From: Ptychodera flava | Taxonomy: Eukaryota > Hemichordata > Enteropneusta > Ptychoderidae | Assembly (NCBI RefSeq): GCF_041260155.1 | Contig: NC_091935.1 | Span: forward strand, 8,583,501 to 8,647,500 | Direction: 5' to 3' | Length of the DNA stretch: 64,000 nucleotides | Shown here: positions 24,900 to 36,100 of the stretch, one piece after another | Position numbering within the stretch: the first letter of the stretch is position 1 | Layout: every line of letters starts with the position of its first letter | Notes under the pieces: model-generated | Seen by the model: the letters and a program-made list of their open reading frames with translations, nothing else | What the model was told of the DNA's origin: nothing | The model's database searches: none | Position numbers and translations under genes: made by a program

Positions 24900-27800
24900 G
24901 AAATGAAATGAATATGAATTAACATGTAAACAGCGAACTCTAAGAACAAAAGTATATAAATTGGTCAAATTTACCACTTGTATGTATAAAAATCTATCTC
25001 CTTGTCTGTGAAAATTTAAAGCGCGTCCCTTTAAAACATGCATGACATTCGCTCGGTGTTGGTCGTCTAAGGATTATAACATTGTACTCGATGATATCGA
25101 CATTTCATTATGTAAAAGCTCATTAGCATTGTTCAGAATCCGGCATATAAATTCATAATGTACGAAAAGTGTGCAGCTACTAGAGTGGGTTGTATACTGT
25201 GCAAAGACTTCCTATCGGAAATTTGAGTTAGGCGCCTGCTACATAGCGCCTCGGGCATCATTTGTATTCGCACAAGATTGGTGGCGATTTCGCAACCTAC
25301 ATATCCCAACGACCCTTGCTTTGTGCATTTGCACTAATCAATAGACATCACACCAAATCATATCATCACATCGCTCGCCTTCTACTAGTTTGTATAATAT
25401 TAACACTCAATGTTTAAGCGTCAGCAGATCTTGAGGTATAGGCGTGCATCTGTAGAACGCCCCTACACGCACGAAAAACCTTCATACCGTTCGAACTTTC
25501 TGTTCCTAGAGATACATCTAACTTGATTTAGACTTCAGCCACTATTTTCGCTCATATTTTTTACAAACTGCTTCTCTAATATGCCAACGTGTGCACTTAC
25601 TCTGCTGACTTTCAAAGGCATTTACTGCTGTGCATTTTTTCCACTTTGGAAAATTTTTGGTATATCGTTCTGGATACATGTATCGCGAATTTTAATCGCT
25701 GTCTCTGGTATCCATAGGTATCGCTCGAGTCTTCCTGTAAGTCGGTGGATTAACGAGGTCAGCTGTACAACATGTATATGGCATGCATTAAGCATTACAG
25801 GCGGCCAGTGTCTTTATTACTCTAAATAGTGTATCTCGTACGGATGAGGAAATATCATAGTAAAAAGGTTTGAATTTCTCCAAAAGATTAAAAAGCGTTG
25901 CTTCTAAAGGTATTTGTGCATAGATCATGGGACGAAAGTGTACCGCCCGGGAAGACATCTCCCCCCCCCCGGCAGTCTGAGGTCAGTAGGACGCCTCGAG
26001 ACTCACTAGAAGTACTCGTTGGGTATCCGACAGCGACTTTAAGCTCGTGCAGGTGTATGCAAATCTCTCTGTGCGTTGTCCATATACTTAAATGTGAGAT
26101 ACTGGAGAGAGGCTCTGTTTTCCAAAATGCTAAACTGTCTCAGGAGGCATATCGATCACAAGTTTTTTAGATAAACAAGCCACTTATCGGACAAGGCATC
26201 ACAGTTGCCGCTTCTGAACACTTACCTTTAGTTAAGGGATTCTTCTTTGCCTACTGCTGTTTTCAAATCACCTAGTTCGGCGTCGTCAAGTGTTTCCCTG
26301 GTTATAGTAATATCAACACTGCTCTTTCTTCCCTTCGTTCTTCCACAAGTTGTCTCTTGTTTGCCGGAGGGTTAAATGTGACTATTCCGGTACACCAAAA
26401 CAAAAGGTTTCGGTCGATGCTATCGATATTGAAGACATCTTTATTAATTATTCATCGCCGTTGATGTGTTCTCATCTATTTATGTGCTATCGATTTCCTG
26501 GCGGGTGTCGCCAGCACTTGGTCACCGGACATGTGGGATAAAAGAGCTGTTGATATGCTGGCGACTAGAAAGTCCGATATTTGCAGATAACGGTAGAGAT
26601 CTATGACAGAATCAATCTGATTTCTTTTCTTAACTGGTAAATTTACATGCAAATCGCTACTGTCCGCGGCTGCAGGTGCACTACTAAATTCTAGCCGCAT
26701 GCGCGCGACATCGGACTCTGCAGCCAGAAATTCGGACAAATTTTGGCGGGTGTTGCATGTGAATAGCTGTTGAGGGAGTTTGTAATATTTGCAGCTGATT
26801 GGTCTTTTCTAGCATCGTAACATTTATGGTCGTTTATGAAGTTATCATATGTCGTTCTGGCATGCGTAGTTTCAAAAAATGTGATTTGCAGACAAATATT
26901 TATATATGAGAGAAGGATGGCGTCATTTGCGAACATGTCACCCTGATGTTCGTTCGCATGACATTCGCAATGTAGGAGAAACCTCTCCACACGTCCAATC
27001 CATAAAAAAGTACATGCACACAAACAATAAGTACAATATAAATGTGCAACGCATAAACATGTAAATATCACCCGAGTTTGTCACAGGTTTTTAAGTGCCA
27101 ACCAATATTTTGCTGATGAACCGCTCTTTTCTGAGTATTCTGTTGTGCTTATAAACTCTTGGAGTAAATGATGATATTTCTTTTTTTCGCAGTTTGGATT
27201 TGTACCACTGATGAGCTTAGTCTTTAAACATGCCCTTCTAACCAAGATCATGTGATCTCACCCCTCCCAAGAAAAAAGGGCGAGTTCATACGCGCATTTC
27301 TCCCATAAAAAACAAAACAAAATTACAAAAATAAGCTATATGTTTAAGTTTTATCAAGTTGATTGGAGAAATATCATTTGTTTTTCACTTACTCAGTGTC
27401 GCTTAAATATCAACCGATGTATCCGGGCGTGTATTTTCACTAGCGTTTTTCGCGTATGTTGAATTTCTCGCCAGTGATTGCGCCCTCTATATAGTAAGCG
27501 AATTACGTATTTCGTTATTTCGTTTTTTTCGCAAGCTTCTTTCGCTCATGTCAAATATCTGTAAACTTCTTCGAGTCTTAGACCAAGATTTTTTGAACAA
27601 GTAAACGTAGTTGCCATGGCGTTTCTTTGATTTTTACAAAAAAAACTCTCGTGACTAATCTGAAAAGTTTGTCCATGAGCCGCAGTATTAGGGTAATTTC
27701 CGATAACCTAACCCCAGCTCCAAATCATATTTCTGTTTGACCTAGTACTGTCTAGTAATTTCTCGTGTTTGTATCACTGTAAAGACAAATATTCTTTTAT

Positions 27801-28221
27801 TGGCCTGCTTATTTAACTGTGGACCCACGATATTTCTATCAAAAGGTACTATCATGTGCCCGGAATTCGGTGCACACAAATACAGTGTCACTTCTTTTGG
27901 TAAAACGCATCTGGGTAGAACCTTATTTTGCGGTGTCAGGGAGGTTTGTCAAATACATTGCACCCGCTCCCCTCGATGTACAACCTTGAATCACACATCC
28001 GAGTTCAAAAGTGCTGTGCCGCAAAATTTTCGCAAAGCACTTTTTCGTCAGTGCAGAGTTTTTGTGGAGGGACTGTGGCATGTGAAAAGTAGACAGTAGT
28101 AGCTTATTCTTTGGTAATATTTCATTACCTTATTCCATAAAACAGACGTATTTTCTTTTTCTCCCTACGGTGTCAACTCAAGTTCAATTTCCAAAATAAT
28201 TATATTCATTTTTGCAATGAG
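24900..28221. other. Intergenic DNA, no gene supported
   Basis: AT-rich with a C10 run near 25960. A 74-codon minus-strand frame from ATG at 26700 to 26476 is clean but has no recognisable motif, and it could be an upstream exon of the 24.9 kb gene or chance. The 99-codon frame at 27800-28099 starts at a non-ATG codon and has no motif. Confidence 0.4.
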
Positions 28222-28570
28222 TATTAAGGTAATACGCGCTCCAAAACTGAAAGACAAACTTTTGCTCAAACTTTCCTTGAGAAAACTTTGTGCCATTCTC
28301 TTTAAAATCAGTAATTATGTAGTTATTGAAACCGGGAAGTCACCGTACCAAATTTGGTACAAAGAATCAAACTGGCTAACATTTTACGACTCTTGCATTG
28401 AAATTCAACTTGGTCGCTTGGAAAAAGAATGAAATTTTCGATGCTCAAGTCAAAAGTGTAGGACGGTAACTTATTTACTTCAAGAGATTCGAAATAAGCC
28501 CACACAGGCAAAGGCAGTAGACAAGAAGAGTACCTGTTAAATGTATGCATTGGTGATTTTTGGAGTATGA
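28222..28570 (+). repeat. Dispersed repeat family B, copy 2
   Basis: Shares with the 18277 copy the series AAACTTTTGCTCAAAC, TTCCTTGAG, CATTCTCTTTAAAATCA, GTCACCGTACCAAATTT and TTCAAGAGATTCGAAATA followed by AGCCCACACAGG. Same strand. No coding potential. Confidence 0.65.
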
Positions 28571-29560
28571 CAAAAATAACTTTGTTACCAAAAGTGATAG
28601 AAAATGATTCAAAAGTCACGGCAACTGCAATTTTAAAGTTGAAATAAAGGTGAGAAGGGGTTGGTCTGAGCTGTCTGTCCGTGCCGCTGACAGCTGAAAT
28701 ATCAGTTTAGACTGAATAGTTCAAGCAAATTACGCGTGTTTAAATCTTCCCTTGTTGTTTGCGTCGCAGAAAGTGGAGCAGTGGGCCCTTTCACATCATA
28801 TCATTATTGGCCTCTTATCCATTGTGTTATCGATTGCTGATTTTGTGATAAGAAAAGCAGTTTGATTATCTATGCACAAGTTCTGGCAGACACACGGCAA
28901 ACCTATTTGACAAACCCTGTCACGGTGACCTACTCTAGACTGTCAAGACTATCACAGAACACGAAAATTGCATAAAGTGGTCATATGATATTTTGAGATC
29001 GTACAAAATAAATTCTGACGATTTCTTCTGACATATGACAATGCACCAACCCTTGCTGTCAGGGAGGAGTTGGGGCTCTTCACAGTTCTACCTATATAGA
29101 CACGTTATTTGCGGCGTACTCGTGTACATACGGACGCCAATAAAATCGTTCAGTAGACACTTATTATTCATGTCAATATTAAGAAACCGGAAAGTGTAAA
29201 CCGCGTTGGGCCTATGCTGTTATCAATTGGGTTGAGCGAAGCATGGTTTAATCAAGGGGTTTGTGGTGGTTGTGTTGATATTATGTTATTGATTTATTCA
29301 AACATAAATGTAAGAATGTCGGTTTTCAGAACTAGAATTCTAGTCACCATTTGTTTCCTAGTATATAGGATTTCTGTATAAATTTGAACCTTATTTCGAA
29401 CGAGAATTGTCTCTAAGCTGCATTGAATTTAGAAGCCGTAACTTTATGTAGCTTTAACAGAATTCCACATTGATTCAAACCGTTGTAAAACTTTGTGTAA
29501 CCTGTAAATATAATAATATTGACGACAATTTCTGTTCGATATGTCTTCCTAATCATCAAG

Positions 29561-29715
29561 GCCTAACTATTCAAAACAGCCTAACTATACACACGCGCTG
29601 TGTATAGTTATGCTGTATTGAATTTGTATAGTTAGGCTGTATTGTTAGGCTGTATTGAATTTTGCGGCGCATGTGTAAAGTTAGGCTGTATTGAATTTTG
29701 CAGCGCATGTGTGTG
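29561..29715 (+). repeat. 36-bp tandem repeat with inverted partner
   Basis: Two adjacent 36-bp units (29644-29679, 29680-29715) share GTTAGGCTGTATTGAATTTT followed by GC-GCGCATGTGT, and a partial unit precedes them. At 29561-29590 the same phrase lies inverted (GCCTAACTATTCAAAACAGC), and TAACTATACAC / GTGTATAGTTA (29582-29592, 29600-29610) forms an 11-bp perfect hairpin. Confidence 0.75.
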
Positions 29716-29718
29716 TAT

Positions 29719-30246
29719 TGCTTGCATTGTAGGGTGGCATTAACGAACGCTGCACTTGTTACATTTTGGTTAGGGACCATCTTAGATTGTCGCATAAGTT
29801 CAAGAAACGAAATTTCTTCGTTTACATCAAAACTCCCTCGCCCTCCCCCTAAACGAAACTTCGAAAGTGCGATATGTTGATGTCTGCCTGAGAGTACAAT
29901 GTAGGATTTTGCTATAGCTTCTGAAGAATATGTATCCACTGACTACAATGCATCGTCAAGTAATCGATCAACTTTCAGTACTAAGGGACTTAACAGTAGC
30001 ATGACGTCACGAACGATTTGGAATCAGTTACAGCAAAATTTGTTGGTACAAGTGTGCAGTTGACACACTATGTAAAGAGAACTTGTAATCACAAAATAAA
30101 AGTGCGAAAGAAAAGTTTACAAATTGAATGCAGGTCAAACCCCCTCCCCCGGTAAACGAACGAATTTCGCTTTTTGAACTTATGCGACAATCTGAGACGG
30201 TCCCCAAATTCTGTCTGGTTTTGCTTGCAGTGCAGGGCGGCATTCG
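29719..30246. repeat. Inverted pair of a dispersed repeat (arms of about 55 bp)
   Basis: 29774-29828 contains AGATTGTCGCATAAGTTCAA, and 30155-30210 holds its reverse complement with similar flanks (GGGACC side and GTTTAC side). Outside them GCTTGCA-TGYAGGGYGGCATT occurs in direct orientation at both ends (about 29720 and 30224). This could be a decayed foldback element or two insertions of one family. No gene is seen in the region. Confidence 0.55.
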
Positions 30247-30902
30247 TTTCATGTTTTTACATGCTTGCGATTGAGAGAAATTTTGACAGTAATTTTGATA
30301 CGCTTACCAAGAGAAATTCATGTCTTGCACCAGTAGAGTAGAGGATGTCCGTAATCCCCAAAATAATCTACGCATAATACGCATTTTAAAATGTCCAAAA
30401 TTATTAAATGTCTGCAAATGTCCCAAAATTGCTGGAGGTTTTTGAAACTTTCCAGAAATATTGTGAGTCTTTAAAGTTCTGAATGCTTTTAAGGTCGAGC
30501 TTCATGTTGCCAACACAGTTTTTTTCAAAGCAATATTTCTCATCAAAGATGACAAGGAAACCCCTTCATTCTATACATTTTGAGGATAAACAATAAAGTT
30601 TCGAAAGGTATGTTAATAAGATTTCGTACTGCTCGTCATTTATGAAACGGCTTTAGGCAAAATTCACTACTCTGTCCGAAAACTGTCACGCTGAATGTAC
30701 TGGAGTTGTAAAATTGTGATATACAAAATATATTATTACTCAACTTGATGCCGATTATTCCGTAAACTTTGCATTTTTCACAAAGGTATTTTCTAACCCT
30801 TGCTCTAGTTGCTGACTGGTCATGTACAGTGAAAATGACGAGTCGGAAGAAGTCACTTATCAAGACATGCAGATAAAGGGCAAACCAGGGGTGGTCGTCG
30901 GC

Positions 30903-31030
30903 ACCACAGTCACCTGTGGTCTATTCCGCTCTGCGTCTATATATGCGCCCCATAGACGTGTGTACATATGCCTGAGTCTATGGGGCGCATATATAGACGC
31001 AGAGCGGAATAGATCACAGGTGACTGCGGT
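30903..31030. repeat. Near-perfect inverted repeat (55-bp arms, 18-bp loop)
   Basis: The left arm 30903-30957 and right arm 30976-31030 are reverse complements with about two or three mismatches. Both contain CTATTCCGCTCTGCGTCTAT or its complement. Total span is 128 bp. It looks like a miniature inverted-repeat (foldback) transposon or a recent hairpin-forming element. No clear target-site duplication was seen beyond the arms. Confidence 0.85.
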
Positions 31031-31407
31031 CGGAACTGCGCGTGTGCGACTTTCTTGTTTACAAACAATGTATTTCATGCATCACTTCAACATGGCTGCA
31101 ACATTATAAATTTTACGATATTCATTGTTAACAAGCATGTTTCAACTCTCATCAATCGCAAATGTATTTACATCGGTCGTAGGGGTCCCTGACAACCTTT
31201 GAGCAGAGTTCCGACGACCACCTCCCTCTAAGACACAAGTGCAGAGGGCAATCGACGAAACGTGTGATACAACTGTTGCAGAACTGAAGCGAAAGTTTCA
31301 GAATTGGTTGGGTATAGTATTTGCGCAAGGAGCAGCTAAAACAGTGGCATGTTTATCAAGTACTTTTCAATCATGACGCATGGCCTGACACAGTGGAAAG
31401 TCCGGGC

Positions 31408-31776
31408 ATAATATATGAAAATATATAATGGAAAATATGAAAATTATTAAAGAAATATGAAAAATATGAAAATTTTTACTGTTGTTGTTGTTATTTTCAT
31501 CATTATCATCATCATCATTATTATGAAGCACCATTGGCAATGTTGAATTCCTATACCTAAGTTCGCCAGCCTAGCGAAAAGTACTCTATCTACATAATAC
31601 ACTCATGTAGATAGAATACTTTTCGCTTGGCTGGCGAACTTTGGTAGGAATTCAACATTGCCAATGGTGCTTCATAATGATGATGCTGATGAAAATAAAA
31701 ACAACAACAATAACAACAATTTTCATATTTCTTTAATAATTTTCATATTTTCCGTAATATTTTTTCATATTTCTTT
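31408..31776. repeat. Long inverted repeat (arms of about 150-185 bp, 13-bp loop)
   Basis: The core left arm 31430-31593 matches the reverse complement of 31607-31753. Both contain CACCATTGGCAATGTTGAAT or its complement, GCGAAAAGTA-TCTATCTAC, simple (GTT)n/(CAT)n stretches that differ in length, and GGAAAATATGAAAATTATTA. Weaker pairing extends to about 31408 and 31776. The structure is a candidate foldback MITE. The open frame at 31658-31840 is just an arm. Confidence 0.85.
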
Positions 31777-32534
31777 ATTATCATTAATGACTACTGGATA
31801 CCCTATGGTCCGGGTGAATGGTCAACATGGACCAGTGTAAGCGACCTTTTAAGTATCTAAACCGGGAATGCGATGTTTTTCAATCGGGCTCGAACGGTAC
31901 CCAATCACCTAGCAGCAGAGACCACAAACGAAACCGCTCGGCTAAATCCCCAATCTCAAAAAAGATTGGTTCAATAACCGAGCTAAGGATGTTGCAATTC
32001 TGACTGCGCCCTCGCCACTCGATCGCCGTAGAGTTACACGCACTTTCATACATCTCACACAAACTTTATCGAAGCGAAGCAATGAATACATCGCTTTTAC
32101 TGGGCGGAAGACAGCCTCGGGGACGATCGTGGATTCAATAAATATACATCGAAAGGTCGTTCCCAGTAGCAGTCTCGGGAGCAGTCTTGCCTGATTCTAT
32201 ATGTTTAATTTATTGTACTTCCTCTACCACACTTCCCGAAGCGTTTTTATGCAATAAAGTTCTTAATAGTAGTCTTATTCACGATTTTCATCACAGGGAA
32301 AAAAGAAAACTTCGAAAACAGATCCGTTACTTTTATAGGGTTGAAAAAATGATGATATTTTATCTAAATCCAAATTTCTGTTTTAGATCCGAAATTCCAT
32401 TCTGTTACGCTCCAAAATCCAGTGGGCAAAAAAACGTGAACTCCAATGAAGAGAAACTAATTTTTTTATTTGGCGTGGATAGGCCTTTTCCGTTCCGTTC
32501 AAATGGACAATTAAATGTTTAGCTGTAAAATCAT

Positions 32535-32780
32535 CTTCTGTTAAAAGTGACCCTCCCCAAAGATAGGTTTATAAAAAATGACCCTCCCCTTGGACAATTC
32601 TAAAGAGTGACCCTCCCCCAATTCCCCTGGCCCACCCCCTGTAATTACTGAAAGCTCCCTTATGAGATGTAAATATCTTTTTGTACAAGTATTTTCAATG
32701 TGCGTCCGCATCGCTGGGTTGCCTAAGGCCTGTGGCCTACAGGATCTTGATAAATTATTGCTCTTATTATATTATTATTA
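32535..32780 (+). repeat. TGACCCTCCCC triplet and (TTA)n tail, retroposon-like
   Basis: TGACCCTCCCC occurs three times about 30-45 bp apart (near 32548, 32580, 32608). Sequence downstream ends in a (TTATTA)n stretch at about 32762-32785. This resembles the 3' part of a short retroposon, but no A/B box or target duplication was identified. Confidence 0.35.
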
Positions 32781-32785
32781 TCATA

Positions 32786-33149
32786 AAATGATACTGGGTT
32801 AATGCCGATCTGATTGAAAATCAGACGTAGAGATGGCGACGTTTCCAGCTTTGCTTTATTCTCAGCTAGTCCCCCATTTATAATTACGTACCAATATCTG
32901 TAACCCGCATTCTAAACTCCTCCATGAGAAATACAGAACAACTTAGGAGGTCTCAGTTGAAGAATAAAAAGACCAAGCTAAAGGTACTCGGAAACAATGC
33001 TCATGCGCAGTGCAACAGTATAGGAAATTATAATCAGTAGCCGGTGATTCTCAAAGTTTTCATGGTGTGGACTCATTCATTCCTTTACTGTCGGCACTTC
33101 GTAGATACAGTATATTCCATGATCACCAGGTAACGACAGTGATATCGCC
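32786..33149 (+). promoter_or_regulatory. Region upstream of the MPV17L2-like gene
   Basis: The 360 bases before the start codon contain no gene. It is expected to hold the promoter and 5'UTR of the following gene, but no TATA or other element is clear. Confidence 0.25.
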
Positions 33150-36100
33150 ATGTTGTCTGTACTACGAACTACAACTGAAAAACTTTTTTCAAAGTATTTA
33201 TTTTTCACGAACACCGTTACCTGCGGGGGTTTACTGGCAATGGGCGACATGATCCAACAGAGTAGGGAGAGGAGTTTAGTGAGACGGCACGTGAAGGCAG
33301 AAGCGACGGCAAGTTCATCGCTACCCGCGGGACGAATTCACGGTGTACCGGACGGAGGGCAGACAACAGTGGCGTTACATCAAGACTGGAGTCGAACGGG
33401 TAAGCTTTTAAGATGTTACTGACCAACTGCTTTCCTCACTGCTCTGTCTCCCCTTAAACCGATAGACCGCCTGTCGTGAATGACTCGTATGCTACCGTGG
33501 TGGCCACTATTGCGTCAGGCTTTTTACAGCCTGTAGTAGTTCTGATGGTAGTTCCGGGACCGGGGATCCGTGTTAGAGCTTCCTGTCGAAATTTCTCCGC
33601 GTTGCATCGACGTAGTCGAAGTGAACTGACTTGTTGCCGAATCTGCTGTCAAGGAAAAGCAAGAGGGCATAATCATAACTTTAAGTTGCCATCTATCACT
33701 TTGCGATACGATGGTAAATATGGACATCAGCACTGCATAGCGTGAACACAGGTAGCAACCTCGGTTGATACAAGTATTATCTATAATAATTTACGCATTA
33801 TATATGACATTCGAAGAAATGTTATAATTTTTTATCAATCACAATGCTGGTTAGTCAAATTCAATCAAATTCAATCAATTGTTGTAATATAAGTACACCA
33901 TGACAATCTAAATGAAGCTTTACTCAATAATCATTATGCAGATTAACTAGTTATGACCTTTGTCCTCACTCCTCCTGATGTAAATGTAGTCTCCAAAATA
34001 TGATTTCTACGATTGTTTTTCACCATTCAGTGCAATGTATGATTTTGTAATTGTTGTTGTAGAATGTACACTGACACTAGTGCCCTAACTAGTGTCCTCT
34101 ACAGGAATGTCCACTTCTGATGCAATTCATGCACTGTTATCTTATAAATGAGTCCAGCATTGGATTATGTAATGTAAATTCAATAATAAGTTACAGTTTA
34201 TCTACATCACTATGGAAATGTCACAGCCCTTACTATCTGACTTTCTGTCTCACCATCTTTTAAATAAAATGCTGGGGTAGAGTCATGCTAGATAGTATCC
34301 AGTGAAAACTATATAATTCTGAGTGAAAGGAATGATTTTTTCCTTTCCATAAAATCTCCTCCTGCACCAGTGGGCCTAAACTTATTGATCGACAACAAAA
34401 AACAAGTGGGCCAGTCTGTGCTTTAGTTGAGATCAGGAGGCTGGATTAAACATTAAAACATATATATCCAACACTCCCATCTGCTGACAGAATCATTTAC
34501 TATCAGCAGTTCTGATTACATAACACTACAATTTCTTTTACTATTATTATGAGTGTAATAATGAGTATGATAATAATGATGATTGTTGTTAATTATTACC
34601 TTAACTCAACTGAAGTTACTTTCCTGTTTTCTGTACTGTACTCACCTGAATAAGGTTTTCAGAATTCTCATCTGCTGAGCTGACTTGTATAATCCAGTGA
34701 ATCTAAAATCTTTTAAATATCATAATATGCAGGAATAATCTGGACTCTGCACCAAGAGTATAGAAGGTTTAAGTAGACAATTATTACGTAAGGCAGCATA
34801 TGCTGATATGTAGACATGTATATGAGTGAGTATTACCTCATGTAGGTAGCAGTAATTAAAATAATGTTCAAATCAATTGTCATCGTGGATTAAAATGGAT
34901 AACAATTTGTCTGGAGTTGAGTATGATTTCTGCATATCATGGATAGCGCTTTTTCGACATTTCATGTTTTTAACTCAGTTATTCTGATCTAAAGGCCAAG
35001 AATGTAAAAGTAATTTGTAGAGTTCTGATCATGAACCAATTTATTTCAAGGACTGTCAATGGAACAATCTGTGTGAAATGCAAATGGTAGAATGAAATAG
35101 TTACTTTTATCAATTTTATCAGATGAAGAGTCCCTTGTAACAATTAGTACTGAGTTCTACTGCATAGCTTGCAAATTTGAGAGCTGTAATAGAAAGGAAT
35201 TTTCAATGGCCATGTTGTAGTATTTAGATGTCAGGTTTGTAGGCATACGGTTCATGGGAACACTTTGTACAGGTGATATCAATGGATTTTACTGCATGCA
35301 AAACATGCTCCTTTGCAGCTCTTGAATGACAATGCTCTCTTGCAGCAAAGTGACAGTTTTGTCCATGCTGAAAGTTGACATAGTGTTTAGTGTCACATAA
35401 GAAACACACAAGACATACAATGGAAGTCAAACAAAATGGCACTGCTTTTCTTCCTTTAGTTCAGATAATAAAATGTGACCATATAATTATTCTGACTACA
35501 AAACCTTGAACAGTTCTAATTCAAATGTAACATGTAGTGTTAACCCTATGTTGCCAAGTTCATATATCACCACTTAATTTGGCGAAAACTAGTGAGGCAT
35601 TGTCCCATATATGTTGCATTTTGCAAAGACTTTGGCATTTGAAGGCCTCTGAAATCATATAGACACTGTAAACATTGTTATTACTGACAAAGCCTATATA
35701 GCATGCTATACCAAGTAGGTGAAGACACCACGTGATGGAATTTCGACATTTTCAGTTCTTGTAAGATTTTCGAACTGATTTCAACCCTGCTACAAATTTG
35801 CTATTAAATCAACATCAGTATGTGCACTGTGTTGTGAACAACACTTTAATTTCTGAAAAATCAGTGTACGCTGCAGTTGTTCATTGAGATTGGAAGTATC
35901 AATTATACTTATAAATATGTAAATAAAATAAAAAGATAAGGTATAATTATTATGATTATTTCAATTGGTTGAAATACAAAACAAGCAAATGTAGGTTTCA
36001 CTTGTTCAAAAATTATTTTTTTTCGAATAAAATTCTTTTATCCCCCAACAGAGTTCGCGTTTACGCAAAAATCGTGCGTATTTACGCATTGAAATTGACT

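Noticed and set aside
26476-26700. 74-codon minus-strand frame
   Set aside because: Clean but short, no recognisable motif and no clear splice signal; could be chance or an unverified upstream exon.
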